DNA of 64,000 nucleotides from Candidatus Aalborgicola defluviihabitans (GCA_016705575.1 JADIXX010000003.1:124001-188000); one strand, 5' to 3'; positions 43,007-52,431 are shown, counted from the first letter of the stretch. The notes: generated by a model not told the origin, from the sequence alone. Numbers and translations are program-made.

Positions 43007-43876
43007 ATGCGTTTGAACTTTGATTGCACACCGGGCCGTGAATTTCGGCGGCCATTTTTGCGGCGTTGGGCGTTGTTGCTTGCCTTCACAATGGGCGGGG
43101 CGCTGGTGCCGGCGCACGCGCGCGACGGTGTGGAGGTTGGGGGCAACTCTGCTTTTGCCAAGCTGGTGCCCGCCGAGCAGGTGGAGCAATCCGCCCAGTT
43201 GCAGTATTCGCAAATGCTGTCCGAGGCGCAATCCAAACGGGCGTTGGCGCCCAAGGACAACGTGGAGCTGGAGCGCTTGCGCGCCATTGCCCAGCGCATC
43301 ATCCCGTTTGCCGTGGACTGGAATCCTCGGGCGGCCAGCTGGAAGTGGGAGGTCAACCTGATCGGCTCCAAGCAGATCAATGCGTTTTGCATGCCCGGCG
43401 GCAAGATCGCGTTTTACACCGGCATCCTGGATCAGCTCAAGCTCAGTGATGACGAAGTGGCCATGGTCATGGGCCACGAGATTGCGCATGCCCTGCGCGA
43501 GCACGCGCGTGAGCGCATGGGCAAGGGCGCAGCCACCCAAGGGCTGGCGAAGCTGGGCGGAGCGCTGGCGGCGAGCTTTTTTGGCATTGATGCGCGTCTG
43601 ACCGATGCCATCGCCAGCGGCGGTGCAAACCTGTTGACTTTGCAGTTCAGCCGCAATGACGAATCCGAGGCCGATCTGGTGGGCATGGAGCTGGCCGCGC
43701 GCGCGGGTTTTGACCCCAGAAGCGGCGTGACGTTGTGGCAGAAGATGGCAGCAGCCAGCAAGGGTGCACCGCCGCAGTGGCTGTCCACCCACCCGTCGGG
43801 TTCCACCCGCATTGCCGAAATCCAGGCCAACCTGCCCAAGGTGATGCCGCTCTACGAGCGGGCCCGCGCGCGTTGA
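43007..43876 (+). CDS. M48-family zinc metalloprotease, periplasmic
   Basis: The 289-residue protein has an N-terminal signal sequence (FLRRWALLLAFTMGGALVPAHA). The active site is MVMGHEIAHALREHARE (HExxH), with the third zinc ligand in ESEADLVGMELAARAGFDP. QINAFCMPGGKIAFYTGIL precedes it as in LoiP/BepA-type proteases. LSTHPSGSTRIAEIQ is the family C-terminal signature. It likely trims misfolded outer-membrane proteins. ATG 43007 gives a correct signal peptide. Confidence 0.92.
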   Translation: MRLNFDCTPGREFRRPFLRRWALLLAFTMGGALVPAHARDGVEVGGNSAFAKLVPAEQVEQSAQLQYSQMLSEAQSKRALAPKDNVELERLRAIAQRIIPFAVDWNPRAASWKWEVNLIGSKQINAFCMPGGKIAFYTGILDQLKLSDDEVAMVMGHEIAHALREHARERMGKGAATQGLAKLGGALAASFFGIDARLTDAIASGGANLLTLQFSRNDESEADLVGMELAARAGFDPRSGVTLWQKMAAASKGAPPQWLSTHPSGSTRIAEIQANLPKVMPLYERARAR

Positions 43877-43890
43877 TGCGTGGTTAGCGG

Positions 43891-45627
43891 TTATTGCGGG
43901 TGCAATTTGGCGTAGGCCGCCAGCAGGCGCTGGTGCATGTCGCAACCCACCAGGTCCAGGCCCGGTGAAGGCACCCCAAAGAAGCGCAGTTCACCCGCCA
44001 ACAGTGCGCGCGCCTGCTGCAGGGTCTGCGCGCTAAACAGGTTGTTCAATGCCGTGGCGTAGTGGGCGCTGTCGGTGCTGGCATCAAGCTGCTGCAAAAT
44101 TTCTATGCACGCATAAACCTGGCCGCGCGCCGGGTTGATATGAGCAAAGTGGCGTATCCATTCGCACCCTTCGGCCACCGCCTGTGCGTCAGCCGTGGCC
44201 AGTGCCAACAGGGTTTTGAGTTCGCCCACGCGCAGGTCTTTCCAGAATGGGTCGTCGCCCGGTACCAGGCCAATCAAGGCGGCCACCAGCCGGTCATCGG
44301 TCAGGCCGTTGTCGTTGAGGGTGTCCAGCAGGTCGCTGCATTCGTCGTCGTCCAGATCGCCCAGATTCAGGATCGCCTCGCGGATCGGGTTGGCAATGCT
44401 GTTGTTCTCCCACTCCAGCTCATCCACCGGGTAAATCTCGGACATGCCGGGCACGAGGACGCGGCAGGCATACACCCCCAGGTGCTGAAAATCCGCTACA
44501 TAAATATCGCGCCCCATGGCCTGGATGGCGTTGACCGACCACTGGTAGTCTTCAGCAGTCGTGCCACTGAAATTCCAATCGTGGAAGGGGAAATCGGGTT
44601 GATCGCCCAAAAAATTCCAGTGAATCACGCCGCTGGAGTCCACAAAGTGGATTTCGATGTTGGGAGAGCTGGCCACTTCTTCCAAATCAAAGCCTGGGGC
44701 CGGGAAACCGCCCAGCGCATCGAGTGCCCGGCCTTGCAGCAGTTCGGTCAGGGCCCGTTCCAGCGCCACTTCAAAGCGCGGGTGGGCACCAAAACTGGCA
44801 AAACAGCCCTGGTCTTGCGGGTTGAGCAGGGTCACATTCATCACGGGAAACTGGCCACCCATCGATGCGTCCTTCACCAAAATGCCAAACCCCGCGTCGC
44901 GCAGCCCTTGAATGCCGGCGGCGATACGCGGGTAGCGGTTGATGACAGCTTGTGGCACATCAGGCAGGCACAGCCCTTCACTGATGATGCGGAACTTGGC
45001 GTAACGCTCAAAAATTTCCGACAGCGCCTGGGTGCGCGCCTCGGCTGGGGTGTTGCCGGCGGACATGCCGTTGCTCACATACAGGTTGCCAATGATGTTC
45101 ACCGGAAAATAAACCGTAGCGTTGTCGCGTTGACGCACATAGGGAATGGCGCAGATGCCGCGATCGCTGTGGCCGGAATTGAAGTCCACCAGCGTGTGGG
45201 CGTCGATGCTGCCGCGTGGGTTGTAAAACGACTGCAGCTCGGGTGTGAGCAGATCCTGCGGCCAGGCACCGTCTTCGCCCGGCTCAAACCAGCGCTCCTG
45301 CGGGTAGTGCACAAAGCTGCGGCTATTGCCTTCGGCAAACGCGCGGCCCAGGTAGTAGTGGTTCCAGAAATAGTTGGTAGACAGGCGCTCGAAAAACTCA
45401 CCGAGCGCGCTGGCCAGACACGCCAAACGGGAGGCGCCCTTGCCATTGGTAAACATCGGCGGGCAGTCGCGGTTGCGCACATGGACTGACCAGATGCCGT
45501 CAACCGGGTTCAGCCAGGAACGCTCTTCAACGTCAAAGCCCAACGCTGCCAATTTGGCCTGCATGGTGCTGATAGTGAATTCAAGGGAGGCGTCTTTGCC
45601 GACGATGAAGCTTTCTGCTGATGACAT
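43891..45627 (-). CDS. ycaO: YcaO-type ribosomal protein S12 methylthiotransferase accessory factor
   Basis: The 578-residue protein is close in length to E. coli YcaO (586). It has an N-terminal cap (LEFTISTMQAKLAALGFDVEERSWLNPVDG), the ATP-binding YcaO core (ASRLACLASALGEFFERLSTNYFWNHYYLG, ARTQALSEIFERYAKFRIISEGLCLPD, GAHPRFEVALERALTELLQGRALD) and a C-terminal helical repeat region. It assists RimO in beta-methylthiolation of ribosomal protein S12. No precursor-peptide gene is adjacent, so a natural-product role is unlikely. Confidence 0.92.
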   Translation of the reverse strand: MSSAESFIVGKDASLEFTISTMQAKLAALGFDVEERSWLNPVDGIWSVHVRNRDCPPMFTNGKGASRLACLASALGEFFERLSTNYFWNHYYLGRAFAEGNSRSFVHYPQERWFEPGEDGAWPQDLLTPELQSFYNPRGSIDAHTLVDFNSGHSDRGICAIPYVRQRDNATVYFPVNIIGNLYVSNGMSAGNTPAEARTQALSEIFERYAKFRIISEGLCLPDVPQAVINRYPRIAAGIQGLRDAGFGILVKDASMGGQFPVMNVTLLNPQDQGCFASFGAHPRFEVALERALTELLQGRALDALGGFPAPGFDLEEVASSPNIEIHFVDSSGVIHWNFLGDQPDFPFHDWNFSGTTAEDYQWSVNAIQAMGRDIYVADFQHLGVYACRVLVPGMSEIYPVDELEWENNSIANPIREAILNLGDLDDDECSDLLDTLNDNGLTDDRLVAALIGLVPGDDPFWKDLRVGELKTLLALATADAQAVAEGCEWIRHFAHINPARGQVYACIEILQQLDASTDSAHYATALNNLFSAQTLQQARALLAGELRFFGVPSPGLDLVGCDMHQRLLAAYAKLHPQ

Positions 45628-45695
45628 GGCTGGTTCCGGTAGGTGCTGTGGACGGGCCCAGCAATGCGACGCGCCGTTGACGGCGGAGCGCTACA

Positions 45696-47237
45696 TTATC
45701 CCGCATCGGTTTGCTGGAGTTGCTCGCGCAGAGCGGTCTTGAGTACCTTGCCGTAGTTGTTTTTGGGTAGGCTGTCTACCAGCCGATAGTGCTTGGGGCG
45801 CTTGAAGCGGGCTATCAATTCCAGGCAATGTTGGTCCAGACTCTGGATGTCCAGTTCGACACCGGCCTGTGCCACGACAAAGGCCACCACCACTTCGCCC
45901 CACTCAGGGTCGCTTGCGCCCACCACGGCTACTTCGGCAACGCCGGGTGCGGTGAGCAGCACTTCTTCGACTTCACGCGGGTAGATGTTGGAGCCACCGC
46001 TGATGATCAGGTCCTTGCTGCGGTCTTTCAGGGTGAGAAAGCCGTCGTTATCCAGGCAACCCACGTCGCCGGTGAAAAGCCAGCCATCGCGCAGGGCGGC
46101 GGCTGTGGCTTCGGGGTCGCGCCAATAGCCCGCCATGACGCTGTCGCCACGAACCAGCACCTCGCCCACGCTGCCGGTGGGCAGGTCGTGCCCGGCCGCG
46201 TCGGCCACGCGCACTTGCACGGGTGTTTGCGCCACCCCTACCGAGGCAATACGGTCTCGGTAGCGCGGGTGTGCGGTGTCTGCCAGATGGGCGCGCGAGA
46301 GGGAGGTGCCCACCATGGGTGTTTCACCCTGGCCGTAGATCTGCACAAAGCGTGGCCCCATCACGTTGAGTGCGCGTTCGATGTCGGCTCGGTACATGGG
46401 CGCACCGCCATAGACGATGGTCTTGAACGAGAGCCCCGCGTCCTGCGGGCCCAGGCCGGCTTCTTCGGCGTAGTCCACCAGGCGTTTGACAATGGTGGGC
46501 GCCGCAAAGGTAGACAACGGCCCCAGGGTTCGGCCCAGTGCAAAGAGTTCGGCTGGGTCCACGCCGCCGGACGCTGGCACCACGTGGCGGGCGCCCGCCA
46601 TGAGGTGGGGAATGGCGTAAATGCCGGCGCCGTGCGACATGGGGGCGCCATAGACAATAGCGTCATCTGCCGCCACCGGGTCCACATCGACAAAGTAGCA
46701 CAGGCCCATGGTTTGCAGGTTGCGGTGGGTGAGCATCACGCCCTTGGGTCGCCCGGTTGTGCCGCTGGTGTAGAACAGCCAGGCCACGTCGTCCGGGCCG
46801 CGTGGCAGCGGTGGTGGCAGGGCATCGGTGTCCTGGGCATGCAGCAAGCCATCCGCCTCGGCGGACTCCACATCCACCTGGCGGTCAAGGCCGTGCAGCG
46901 GTTGGGACGCCACGTCGGTGGTGACAAAGGCCCAGCGCGCCTGGGCGTTGGTGATGATCCATTCCACCTCGCGCGCATGCAGCTTGGCGTTCACTGGCAC
47001 GATCACCAGACCCGCCCACCAGCAAGCCCACATCAGCTCCAGGTAGCGCGGATGGTTGCGCATGAACAGCACCACCCTGTCACCCGGTACCAAGCCGGCT
47101 TGTTGCAGGCGTTGCGCCAAAGCAGCACTGCGCCGCGCCCACTGACCGTAGGTGGCGTGCAGGGTCCATCCTTCGAAAATGGCCGCACGCAGTGGCTGCA
47201 TACGCGCGTGGCGTTCCAGCAGACAGGCCAGGTTCAT
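45696..47237 (-). CDS. AMP-binding acyl-CoA synthetase
   Basis: This 513-residue adenylate-forming enzyme has the phosphate loop LFYTSGTTGRPKGVMLTHRN. FVQIYGQGETPMVGTSLSR is the acyl-binding A5 region, GWLFTGDVGCLDNDGFLTLKDRSKDLIISGG is the hinge, and a C-terminal lysine occurs in LPKNNYGKVLKTALREQ. It activates a carboxylic acid to a CoA thioester. The N-terminal sequence resembles short- and medium-chain fatty-acid ligases. The substrate is uncertain. It shares the minus strand with xth downstream of pyrE's divergent start. Confidence 0.88.
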   Translation of the reverse strand: MNLACLLERHARMQPLRAAIFEGWTLHATYGQWARRSAALAQRLQQAGLVPGDRVVLFMRNHPRYLELMWACWWAGLVIVPVNAKLHAREVEWIITNAQARWAFVTTDVASQPLHGLDRQVDVESAEADGLLHAQDTDALPPPLPRGPDDVAWLFYTSGTTGRPKGVMLTHRNLQTMGLCYFVDVDPVAADDAIVYGAPMSHGAGIYAIPHLMAGARHVVPASGGVDPAELFALGRTLGPLSTFAAPTIVKRLVDYAEEAGLGPQDAGLSFKTIVYGGAPMYRADIERALNVMGPRFVQIYGQGETPMVGTSLSRAHLADTAHPRYRDRIASVGVAQTPVQVRVADAAGHDLPTGSVGEVLVRGDSVMAGYWRDPEATAAALRDGWLFTGDVGCLDNDGFLTLKDRSKDLIISGGSNIYPREVEEVLLTAPGVAEVAVVGASDPEWGEVVVAFVVAQAGVELDIQSLDQHCLELIARFKRPKHYRLVDSLPKNNYGKVLKTALREQLQQTDAG

Positions 47238-47246
47238 AGCCGTCTC

Positions 47247-48050
47247 CTAGCGGTTGAAGTCGTAGGCGATGGTGATGGGTGCGTGGTCAGAAAATTTCTC
47301 ACCCTTGTAGATGACCACCGACCGGGCGCCCGCTGCCAGTGCCGGTGTGGCCAGGTGGTAGTCCAACCGCCAACCCACGTTGTTGGCGTAGGCTTGGCCG
47401 CGGTTGCTCCACCACGTATAGCAGGCGTCGGTAGTGGCTGGCTCCAGCTGGCGGTAGACGTCCACAATGCCGCCTTCACTGGTCAGGCGCGTCATCCAGG
47501 CGCGCTCTTCGGGCAGGAACCCGCTGTTCTTCTGGTTGCTGCGCCAGTTCTTCAGATCGGCTTCCTTATGGGCGATATTGATGTCGCCGCACAGGATGAA
47601 GTCGCGCTCTGCCTTGAGGGCTTGCAGGTGCGGGTACATCTTGTCCAGGAAGTGGAACTTGGCCTTCTGGCGTTCCTCGCCCGACGAGCCACTGGGAAAG
47701 TAGGCGCTGATGATGGAGTGCTTGCGCTGTTGCGTGTCGAAACGTAATTCCACATACCGGCCCTCGGCGTCGAATTCGCCGCCGTCAAATCCCATGATGA
47801 CGTCGCTCGGTTCGAGGCGCGTGTAGGCGGCCACGCCGGAATAGCCTTTTTTCTCGGCCAGGTGGAAGTAGCCCTTCAATCCGGCCAGTTCTTCAAACTT
47901 CTCCGCCAGGTCGGGTGCCTGGGCTTTGACTTCTTGTACACAAATACAATCGAGCTGGGCTTGGGCAATCCAGGCTTCCAGGCCTTTGCTGGTGGCAGAA
48001 CGGATGCCGTTGAGGTTGAGGCTGGTTAATTTGAACAAGGAATTCCCCAT
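47247..48050 (-). CDS. xth: Exodeoxyribonuclease III
   Basis: The ~267-residue AP endonuclease/3'-exonuclease has LTSLNLNGIRSATSKG, ICVQEVKAQAPDL, GYSGVAAYT, ILCGDINIAHKEADLKN, RLDYHLATP and SDHAPITIAYDF, which hold the catalytic residues. It repairs abasic sites. The open frame starts at ATG 48050, whose CATG overlaps the pyrE start. An internal TTG at 48038 has GGGGA five bases upstream and gives the more typical MFKLTSLNL start. Confidence 0.94.
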   Translation of the reverse strand: MGNSLFKLTSLNLNGIRSATSKGLEAWIAQAQLDCICVQEVKAQAPDLAEKFEELAGLKGYFHLAEKKGYSGVAAYTRLEPSDVIMGFDGGEFDAEGRYVELRFDTQQRKHSIISAYFPSGSSGEERQKAKFHFLDKMYPHLQALKAERDFILCGDINIAHKEADLKNWRSNQKNSGFLPEERAWMTRLTSEGGIVDVYRQLEPATTDACYTWWSNRGQAYANNVGWRLDYHLATPALAAGARSVVIYKGEKFSDHAPITIAYDFNR

Positions 48051-48726
48051 GTCGGATCACGACCCTTTGGCACAGGATTTTGTGCAGTTTGCTGTGGAGT
48101 GCGGTGTGTTGCGCTTTGGCTCGTTTAAAACCAAAGCGGCTCGCATGAGCCCGTACTTTTTCAACGCTGGCCTGTTTGACGATGGCGCCAAGCTGGGGCG
48201 TTTGGCCGAATTTTATGCGCAGCGCCTGCTCAGCAGCGGCATCGAATTCGACATGGTTTTTGGCCCGGCCTACAAGGGCATTCCCCTGGGTGCCGCGCTG
48301 GCGGTGGAATTGGCCCGACGGGGTCACAACGTGCCATTTGCCTACAACCGCAAAGAGGCCAAAGACCATGGCGAAGGCGGCACTTTGGTTGGTGCGCCTC
48401 TCAAGGGCCGGGTGCTGATTGTGGATGACGTGATGTCCGCCGGTACCGCCACGCGCGAGTCGATTGCCATCATCCAGGCCGCAGGCGCCACGCCGCACGC
48501 AGTGCTGATTGCACTGGACCGCCAGGAAAAAGCCACTGAAAATGGCCAGGATGTGCCCTACAGCGCTGTGCAATTTGTGCAGCGCCAGTTGGGGCTACAG
48601 GTAAGCGCGATTGCGAAGCTGGGGGATTTGATGCACTATCTGGCAGGCCACAGCGACGCCGGTTTGGCTGAGCAGTATCTGCAGGTACAGGCCTACCGGG
48701 AGCGCTACGGCGTAGACGAAGGGTGA
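48049..48726 (+). CDS. pyrE: Orotate phosphoribosyltransferase
   Basis: The 225-residue enzyme of pyrimidine biosynthesis joins orotate and PRPP to OMP. FVQFAVECGVLRFGSFKTKAARMSPYFFNAGLFDDG binds orotate, the lysine-rich loop is FAYNRKEAKDHGEGG, and the PRPP motif is VLIVDDVMSAGTATRES. The start has AAGGA seven bases upstream. Its ATG shares bases with the xth ATG on the other strand. Confidence 0.96.
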   Translation: MSDHDPLAQDFVQFAVECGVLRFGSFKTKAARMSPYFFNAGLFDDGAKLGRLAEFYAQRLLSSGIEFDMVFGPAYKGIPLGAALAVELARRGHNVPFAYNRKEAKDHGEGGTLVGAPLKGRVLIVDDVMSAGTATRESIAIIQAAGATPHAVLIALDRQEKATENGQDVPYSAVQFVQRQLGLQVSAIAKLGDLMHYLAGHSDAGLAEQYLQVQAYRERYGVDEG

Positions 48727-48728
48727 AC

Positions 48729-49391
48729 ATGACAATGGGCAATCGGGTTTGGACGGGGGTGTGGGTGACCATGGTTGCCAGCATCGTGGCGGGCGCTTGG
48801 GCGCAAACACCGCCAACGCCGGTTTCTGGTGTCTATACCTGTATCGACGGGAAAGGCCGCAAGCTCACCGCCGACCGCCCTATTCCCGAATGCACAGATC
48901 GGGAGCAAAAGGTATTGAACCCCAGTGGCACGGTCAAAACCAAGGTTGGGCCAAGCCTGACAGCACAGGAGCGAGCCGATCAGGAGGTCAAGGAAAAGCG
49001 CGAAATTGAGGAACGTAGCCGCACGGTAGACGAGCGGCGGCGCGACCGCGCCCTGCTGATCCGTTACCCCAATAAAACCGTGCACGACCAGGAACGTCAG
49101 GAAGCGGTGGTCCAAATCGGTGTTGTGATTCAGGCGGCTCAGCGCCGCTTGGACGAACTGGCCCAGCAGCGCATTGCGATTGACGAGGAAATGGAGTTTT
49201 ACAAGAAAGACCCCAACAAAGCTCCCGCCTACGTGCGCCGCCAGCAGGAAGAAAACGCCAACAGTCAGGTCGTGCAGCGGCGCTTCATTGGCGAGCAGGA
49301 AAACGAAATCAAACGGGTGAACGCCCGCTTTGATGACGAGCTGGTGCGCCTGCGCCAGCTCTGGACCACCATGACACCGGCTGCGCGTTAG
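48729..49391 (+). CDS. DUF4124-type periplasmic coiled-coil protein
   Basis: The 220-residue protein has a signal sequence (VWVTMVASIVAGAWAQ). A small domain GVYTCIDGKGRKLTADRPIPECTDREQKVLN is typical of DUF4124, with its YxCxDxxG-like turn. A long charged helical region (residues 75-215, RADQEVKEKREIEERSRTVDE) is likely coiled coil. The exact role is unknown; it may act in the periplasm at the cell wall. It begins two bases after the pyrE stop (a GTG at 48723 is the other option) and is convergent with gatB, six bases away. Confidence 0.85.
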   Translation: MTMGNRVWTGVWVTMVASIVAGAWAQTPPTPVSGVYTCIDGKGRKLTADRPIPECTDREQKVLNPSGTVKTKVGPSLTAQERADQEVKEKREIEERSRTVDERRRDRALLIRYPNKTVHDQERQEAVVQIGVVIQAAQRRLDELAQQRIAIDEEMEFYKKDPNKAPAYVRRQQEENANSQVVQRRFIGEQENEIKRVNARFDDELVRLRQLWTTMTPAAR

Positions 49392-49397
49392 CCCGTT

Positions 49398-50906
49398 TTA
49401 ACCCGCTAGCTTGCTGCGTAGCAAATCATTGACTTGCTGCGGGTTGGCCTTGCCTTTGCTGGCCTTCATGATCTGACCCACCAGCGCATTGAGCGCCTTG
49501 TCGTTGCCGGCCTTGAACTCGGCCACGTTCTTGGCGTTGGTGGCGATCACTTCATTGACGATGGCTTCCAGTGCGCCGGTGTCGTTCATTTGCTTGAGGC
49601 CCTTGGCTTCGATGATCGCGTCTACGTCGGTGCCTTCACCATTCCAAAGCACTTCACAGACTTGCTTGGCGGCGTTGTTGGAAATGGTGTTGTCGGCAAT
49701 GCGCCCAATCACGGCTGCAAGCTGTGCTGGTTGTACGGGTGCAGATTCGATTGTGCGGTCTTCCGTATTGAGGCGGCGTGACACTTCACCCATGATCCAG
49801 TTGCTGGCCAGCTTGGCCTGACCGCAAGCCTTGGCAGTTTGCTCAAAGTAAGAGGCCATCGCCTTGCTCTGCGTAAGCTGGGTGGCGTCATACTCTGGCA
49901 ACCCATAGTCCCGCACAAAGCGTTGGGCCATTACTCTAGGTAATTCAGCCATCAGCCCTCGTACTTGCTCGATCCATTGCTCTGAAATACATAGCGGTGG
50001 TAAATCGGGATCGGGGAAGTAGCGGTAATCTGCGGCGTCTTCCTTGGTGCGCATGGCACGGGTCTCGCCGGTGTCGGGGTTGAACAGCACGGTGGCCTGC
50101 TGAATCGCATGGCCGTCCTCAATCTGCTCAATCTGCCAACGCACCTCGTAGTCGATGGCCTGCTGCATGAATTTGAAGCTGTTGAGGTTCTTGATCTCGC
50201 GCCGCGTGCCCAGGGGCTGGCCGGGTTTGCGCACCGAGACATTGGCGTCGCAGCGGAAAGAGCCCTCTTGCATATTGCCGTCGCAAATGCCGATCCAGGT
50301 CACGATTTTGTGCAGCTCCTTGGCGTAGGCTACGGCCTCGGTGCTGGAGCGCATGTCGGGTTCGGTGACGATTTCCAGTAGTGGGGTGCCAGCGCGGTTC
50401 AGGTCGATGCCGGTTTGGCCAATGAAGTCTTCGTGCAGCGATTTGCCGGCATCTTCTTCCAGATGGGCGCGCACCAGGCGCACCGATTTTTTCTCGGCCA
50501 CGCCCTTCACTTCGGGCATGAAAAATTCCACTGCGCCGCCTTGCACCACGGGAATCTCAAACTGGCTGATCTGGTAGCCCTTGGGCAGATCGGGGTAGAA
50601 GTAGTTTTTGCGGGCAAAAATGCTGCGTTGTGCAATGTGCGAGCCTACGGCCAGGCCAAATTCGATGGCGCGCTCCACAGCGCCCTTGTTCATCACCGGC
50701 AGTGTGCCGGGCAAGGCCAGGTCTACGGCGCAGGCCTGGGTGTTGGGCTCGGCACCAAAGGCGGTAGAGGCGCGGCTGAAGATCTTGCTCGCGGTGGACA
50801 ACTGGGCATGCGTCTCAAAGCCGATGATGACTTCATAGCCACGCACCAGCGGGCCGGTCGGGCGACCCTGTTGCTGTGCTTCAAATGTGTTCATGGTTTC
50901 GCTCAT
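49398..50906 (-). CDS. gatB: Aspartyl/glutamyl-tRNA amidotransferase subunit B
   Basis: The 502-residue kinase-like subunit phosphorylates and amidates Glu-tRNA(Gln) or Asp-tRNA(Asn). YEVIIGFETHAQLSTASKIFS, ALPGTLPVMNKGAVE, LPKGYQISQFEIPV, FIGQTGIDLNRAGTPLLEIVTEPDM and RRLNTEDRTIES are canonical, and the C-terminal YqeY domain ends RSKLAG. A likely degenerate dispersed-repeat copy lies at 49950-49995. ATG 50906 overlaps no upstream sequence and sits one base from the gatA stop. Confidence 0.95.
   Translation of the reverse strand: MSETMNTFEAQQQGRPTGPLVRGYEVIIGFETHAQLSTASKIFSRASTAFGAEPNTQACAVDLALPGTLPVMNKGAVERAIEFGLAVGSHIAQRSIFARKNYFYPDLPKGYQISQFEIPVVQGGAVEFFMPEVKGVAEKKSVRLVRAHLEEDAGKSLHEDFIGQTGIDLNRAGTPLLEIVTEPDMRSSTEAVAYAKELHKIVTWIGICDGNMQEGSFRCDANVSVRKPGQPLGTRREIKNLNSFKFMQQAIDYEVRWQIEQIEDGHAIQQATVLFNPDTGETRAMRTKEDAADYRYFPDPDLPPLCISEQWIEQVRGLMAELPRVMAQRFVRDYGLPEYDATQLTQSKAMASYFEQTAKACGQAKLASNWIMGEVSRRLNTEDRTIESAPVQPAQLAAVIGRIADNTISNNAAKQVCEVLWNGEGTDVDAIIEAKGLKQMNDTGALEAIVNEVIATNAKNVAEFKAGNDKALNALVGQIMKASKGKANPQQVNDLLRSKLAG
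49950..49995 (-). repeat. Degenerate GAGGGCTAG repeat candidate inside gatB
   Basis: On the minus strand, GCTATGTATTTC begins at 49995 and GAGGGCTGATGG begins at 49960, exactly 35 bases on, which is the family spacing. The middle is poorly conserved, so it is either an old copy or a chance match. The spacing argues for the former. Confidence 0.4.
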
Positions 50907-50907
50907 G

Positions 50908-52413
50908 TCAGAAGCCCTTCGGCGTGCGTGCGTGCCAGTCGGTGGCTTGCTGGAAGCGGTGCGCGGCATTGAGCAGGCGTGATTCCTGCAGGTAGTTGCC
51001 CAACAACTGCATACCCACTGGCATGCCGCCTTCGCCAAAACCCACGGGCACGCTCATGCCGGGCAGGCCGGCCAATGAGCCGGGCAGGGTGAAGATGTCG
51101 GCCAGGTAGTCGGCCAGCGGGTCTTTGTGGGCGCCAATTTTCCAGGCGACTGTGGGAGCCACCGGACCCGCAATCAGGTCGCAGTTCTTGAAGGCGTTCT
51201 GAAAATCATCGGCAATCATGCGGCGGATCTTTTGCGCTTGCAGGTAGTAGGCGTCGTAGTAGCCGTGGCTCAGCACGTAGGTGCCGATCATGATGCGGCG
51301 CTTGACCTCGTCGCCAAAGCCCTCGGCGCGGGTCTTTTGGTACATGTCGGCCAGGTCGGTGTAGTTCTTGGCGCGGTGGCCGAACTTCACACCATCAAAG
51401 CGGGAGAGATTTGAGCTGGCCTCGGCCGGGGCAATGATGTAGTACACGGGAATGGACAACTCGGTGCGCGGCAGGCTGATGGGTACCAGCTTGGCGCCCA
51501 ATTTTTCGTATTCCTTCAGTGCGGCGTCAATCGCGCTGCGCACGTCGGCGGCCAAGCCGTCACCAAAGAACTCCTTGGGAATGCCGATGCGCAAGCCTTC
51601 GATGGAGTCGCTCAGTTTCAACGAAAAATCTTCGGCGGGTACGTCCAGCGAGGTGGAGTCACGGTCCGGGTCGGGACCGCACATGGCGGACAACAGCAAC
51701 GCACAGTCTTGTGCCGAACGCGCCATCGGTCCCGCTTGGTCCAAGCTGGAGGCAAATGCCACCATGCCGTAGCGCGAGGCGCGGCCATAAGTTGGCTTGA
51801 TGCCGGTGAGGCCGCAGAACGATGCCGGTTGGCGAATTGAGCCGCCAGTGTCGGTGCCGGTGGCAGCGGGTGCCAAGCGCGCTGCCACGGCGGTAGCGCT
51901 ACCTCCGGAGGAGCCACCGGGAATGCGCTCACGGTTCCAGGGGTTGCGCACAGGCGCAACCTGGGTGTGGCCAACGGCACAAATAGCCGAGTTTTCGTTG
52001 GCCGAGCCCATGGCGAATTCATCGCAATTGAGCTTGCCCAGGGTCACTACGCCCGCCTGCGCCAGCTTGGCCACTACGGTGGCGTCAAATGGTGATTGGT
52101 AGTGCTGCAGCATGCGCGAACCCGCGGTGGTGACGAAATCTTTGGTCACAAAAATATCTTTGTGCGCCATGGGCACGCCTTCGAGCGCGCCGGCTGTGCC
52201 ATTGGCAATACGGTTATCGGCCGCGCGGGCTTGGGCCAATGTGGTGTCAGCGTCCACGGCAACAAAAGCGCCCAAATCGGTATGCGCGGCGGCGCGGTCC
52301 AGAAAGTGCTGGGCCAACTCGACGGCGGATACGTGTTTGGCAGCCACTGCGTGTGCCAGATCGTGCACGCCCAAGTCGTGCAGCGCAGAGGAAGAGGATA
52401 CGGAAGTCGTCAT
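50908..52413 (-). CDS. gatA: Aspartyl/glutamyl-tRNA amidotransferase subunit A
   Basis: This 501-residue amidase releases ammonia from glutamine for the GatCAB complex. VPMAHKDIFVTKDFVTTAGSRML holds the catalytic lysine of the Ser-cisSer-Lys triad. GGSSGGSATAVAARLAPAATGTDTGGSIRQPA is the amidase signature. TYVLSHGYYDAYYLQAQKIRR and AGLPGMSVPVGF follow. ATG 52413 was chosen from the in-frame starts. It is one base from gatB and 72 bases from gatC. Confidence 0.95.
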   Translation of the reverse strand: MTTSVSSSSALHDLGVHDLAHAVAAKHVSAVELAQHFLDRAAAHTDLGAFVAVDADTTLAQARAADNRIANGTAGALEGVPMAHKDIFVTKDFVTTAGSRMLQHYQSPFDATVVAKLAQAGVVTLGKLNCDEFAMGSANENSAICAVGHTQVAPVRNPWNRERIPGGSSGGSATAVAARLAPAATGTDTGGSIRQPASFCGLTGIKPTYGRASRYGMVAFASSLDQAGPMARSAQDCALLLSAMCGPDPDRDSTSLDVPAEDFSLKLSDSIEGLRIGIPKEFFGDGLAADVRSAIDAALKEYEKLGAKLVPISLPRTELSIPVYYIIAPAEASSNLSRFDGVKFGHRAKNYTDLADMYQKTRAEGFGDEVKRRIMIGTYVLSHGYYDAYYLQAQKIRRMIADDFQNAFKNCDLIAGPVAPTVAWKIGAHKDPLADYLADIFTLPGSLAGLPGMSVPVGFGEGGMPVGMQLLGNYLQESRLLNAAHRFQQATDWHARTPKGF

Positions 52414-52431
52414 TGTTTTTCTCAATCAGTT

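Noticed and set aside
44062..45489. 475-codon plus-strand frame opposite ycaO
   Set aside because: It is a shadow frame; ycaO on the minus strand has strong family motifs.
43891..45627. ycaO as part of a peptide natural-product cluster
   Set aside because: The length and C-terminal region match the ribosomal S12 type, and no precursor peptide, dehydrogenase or exporter gene is adjacent.
45789..47747. 652-codon plus-strand frame opposite the acyl-CoA synthetase and xth genes
   Set aside because: It spans two well-supported minus-strand genes and lacks domain signatures.
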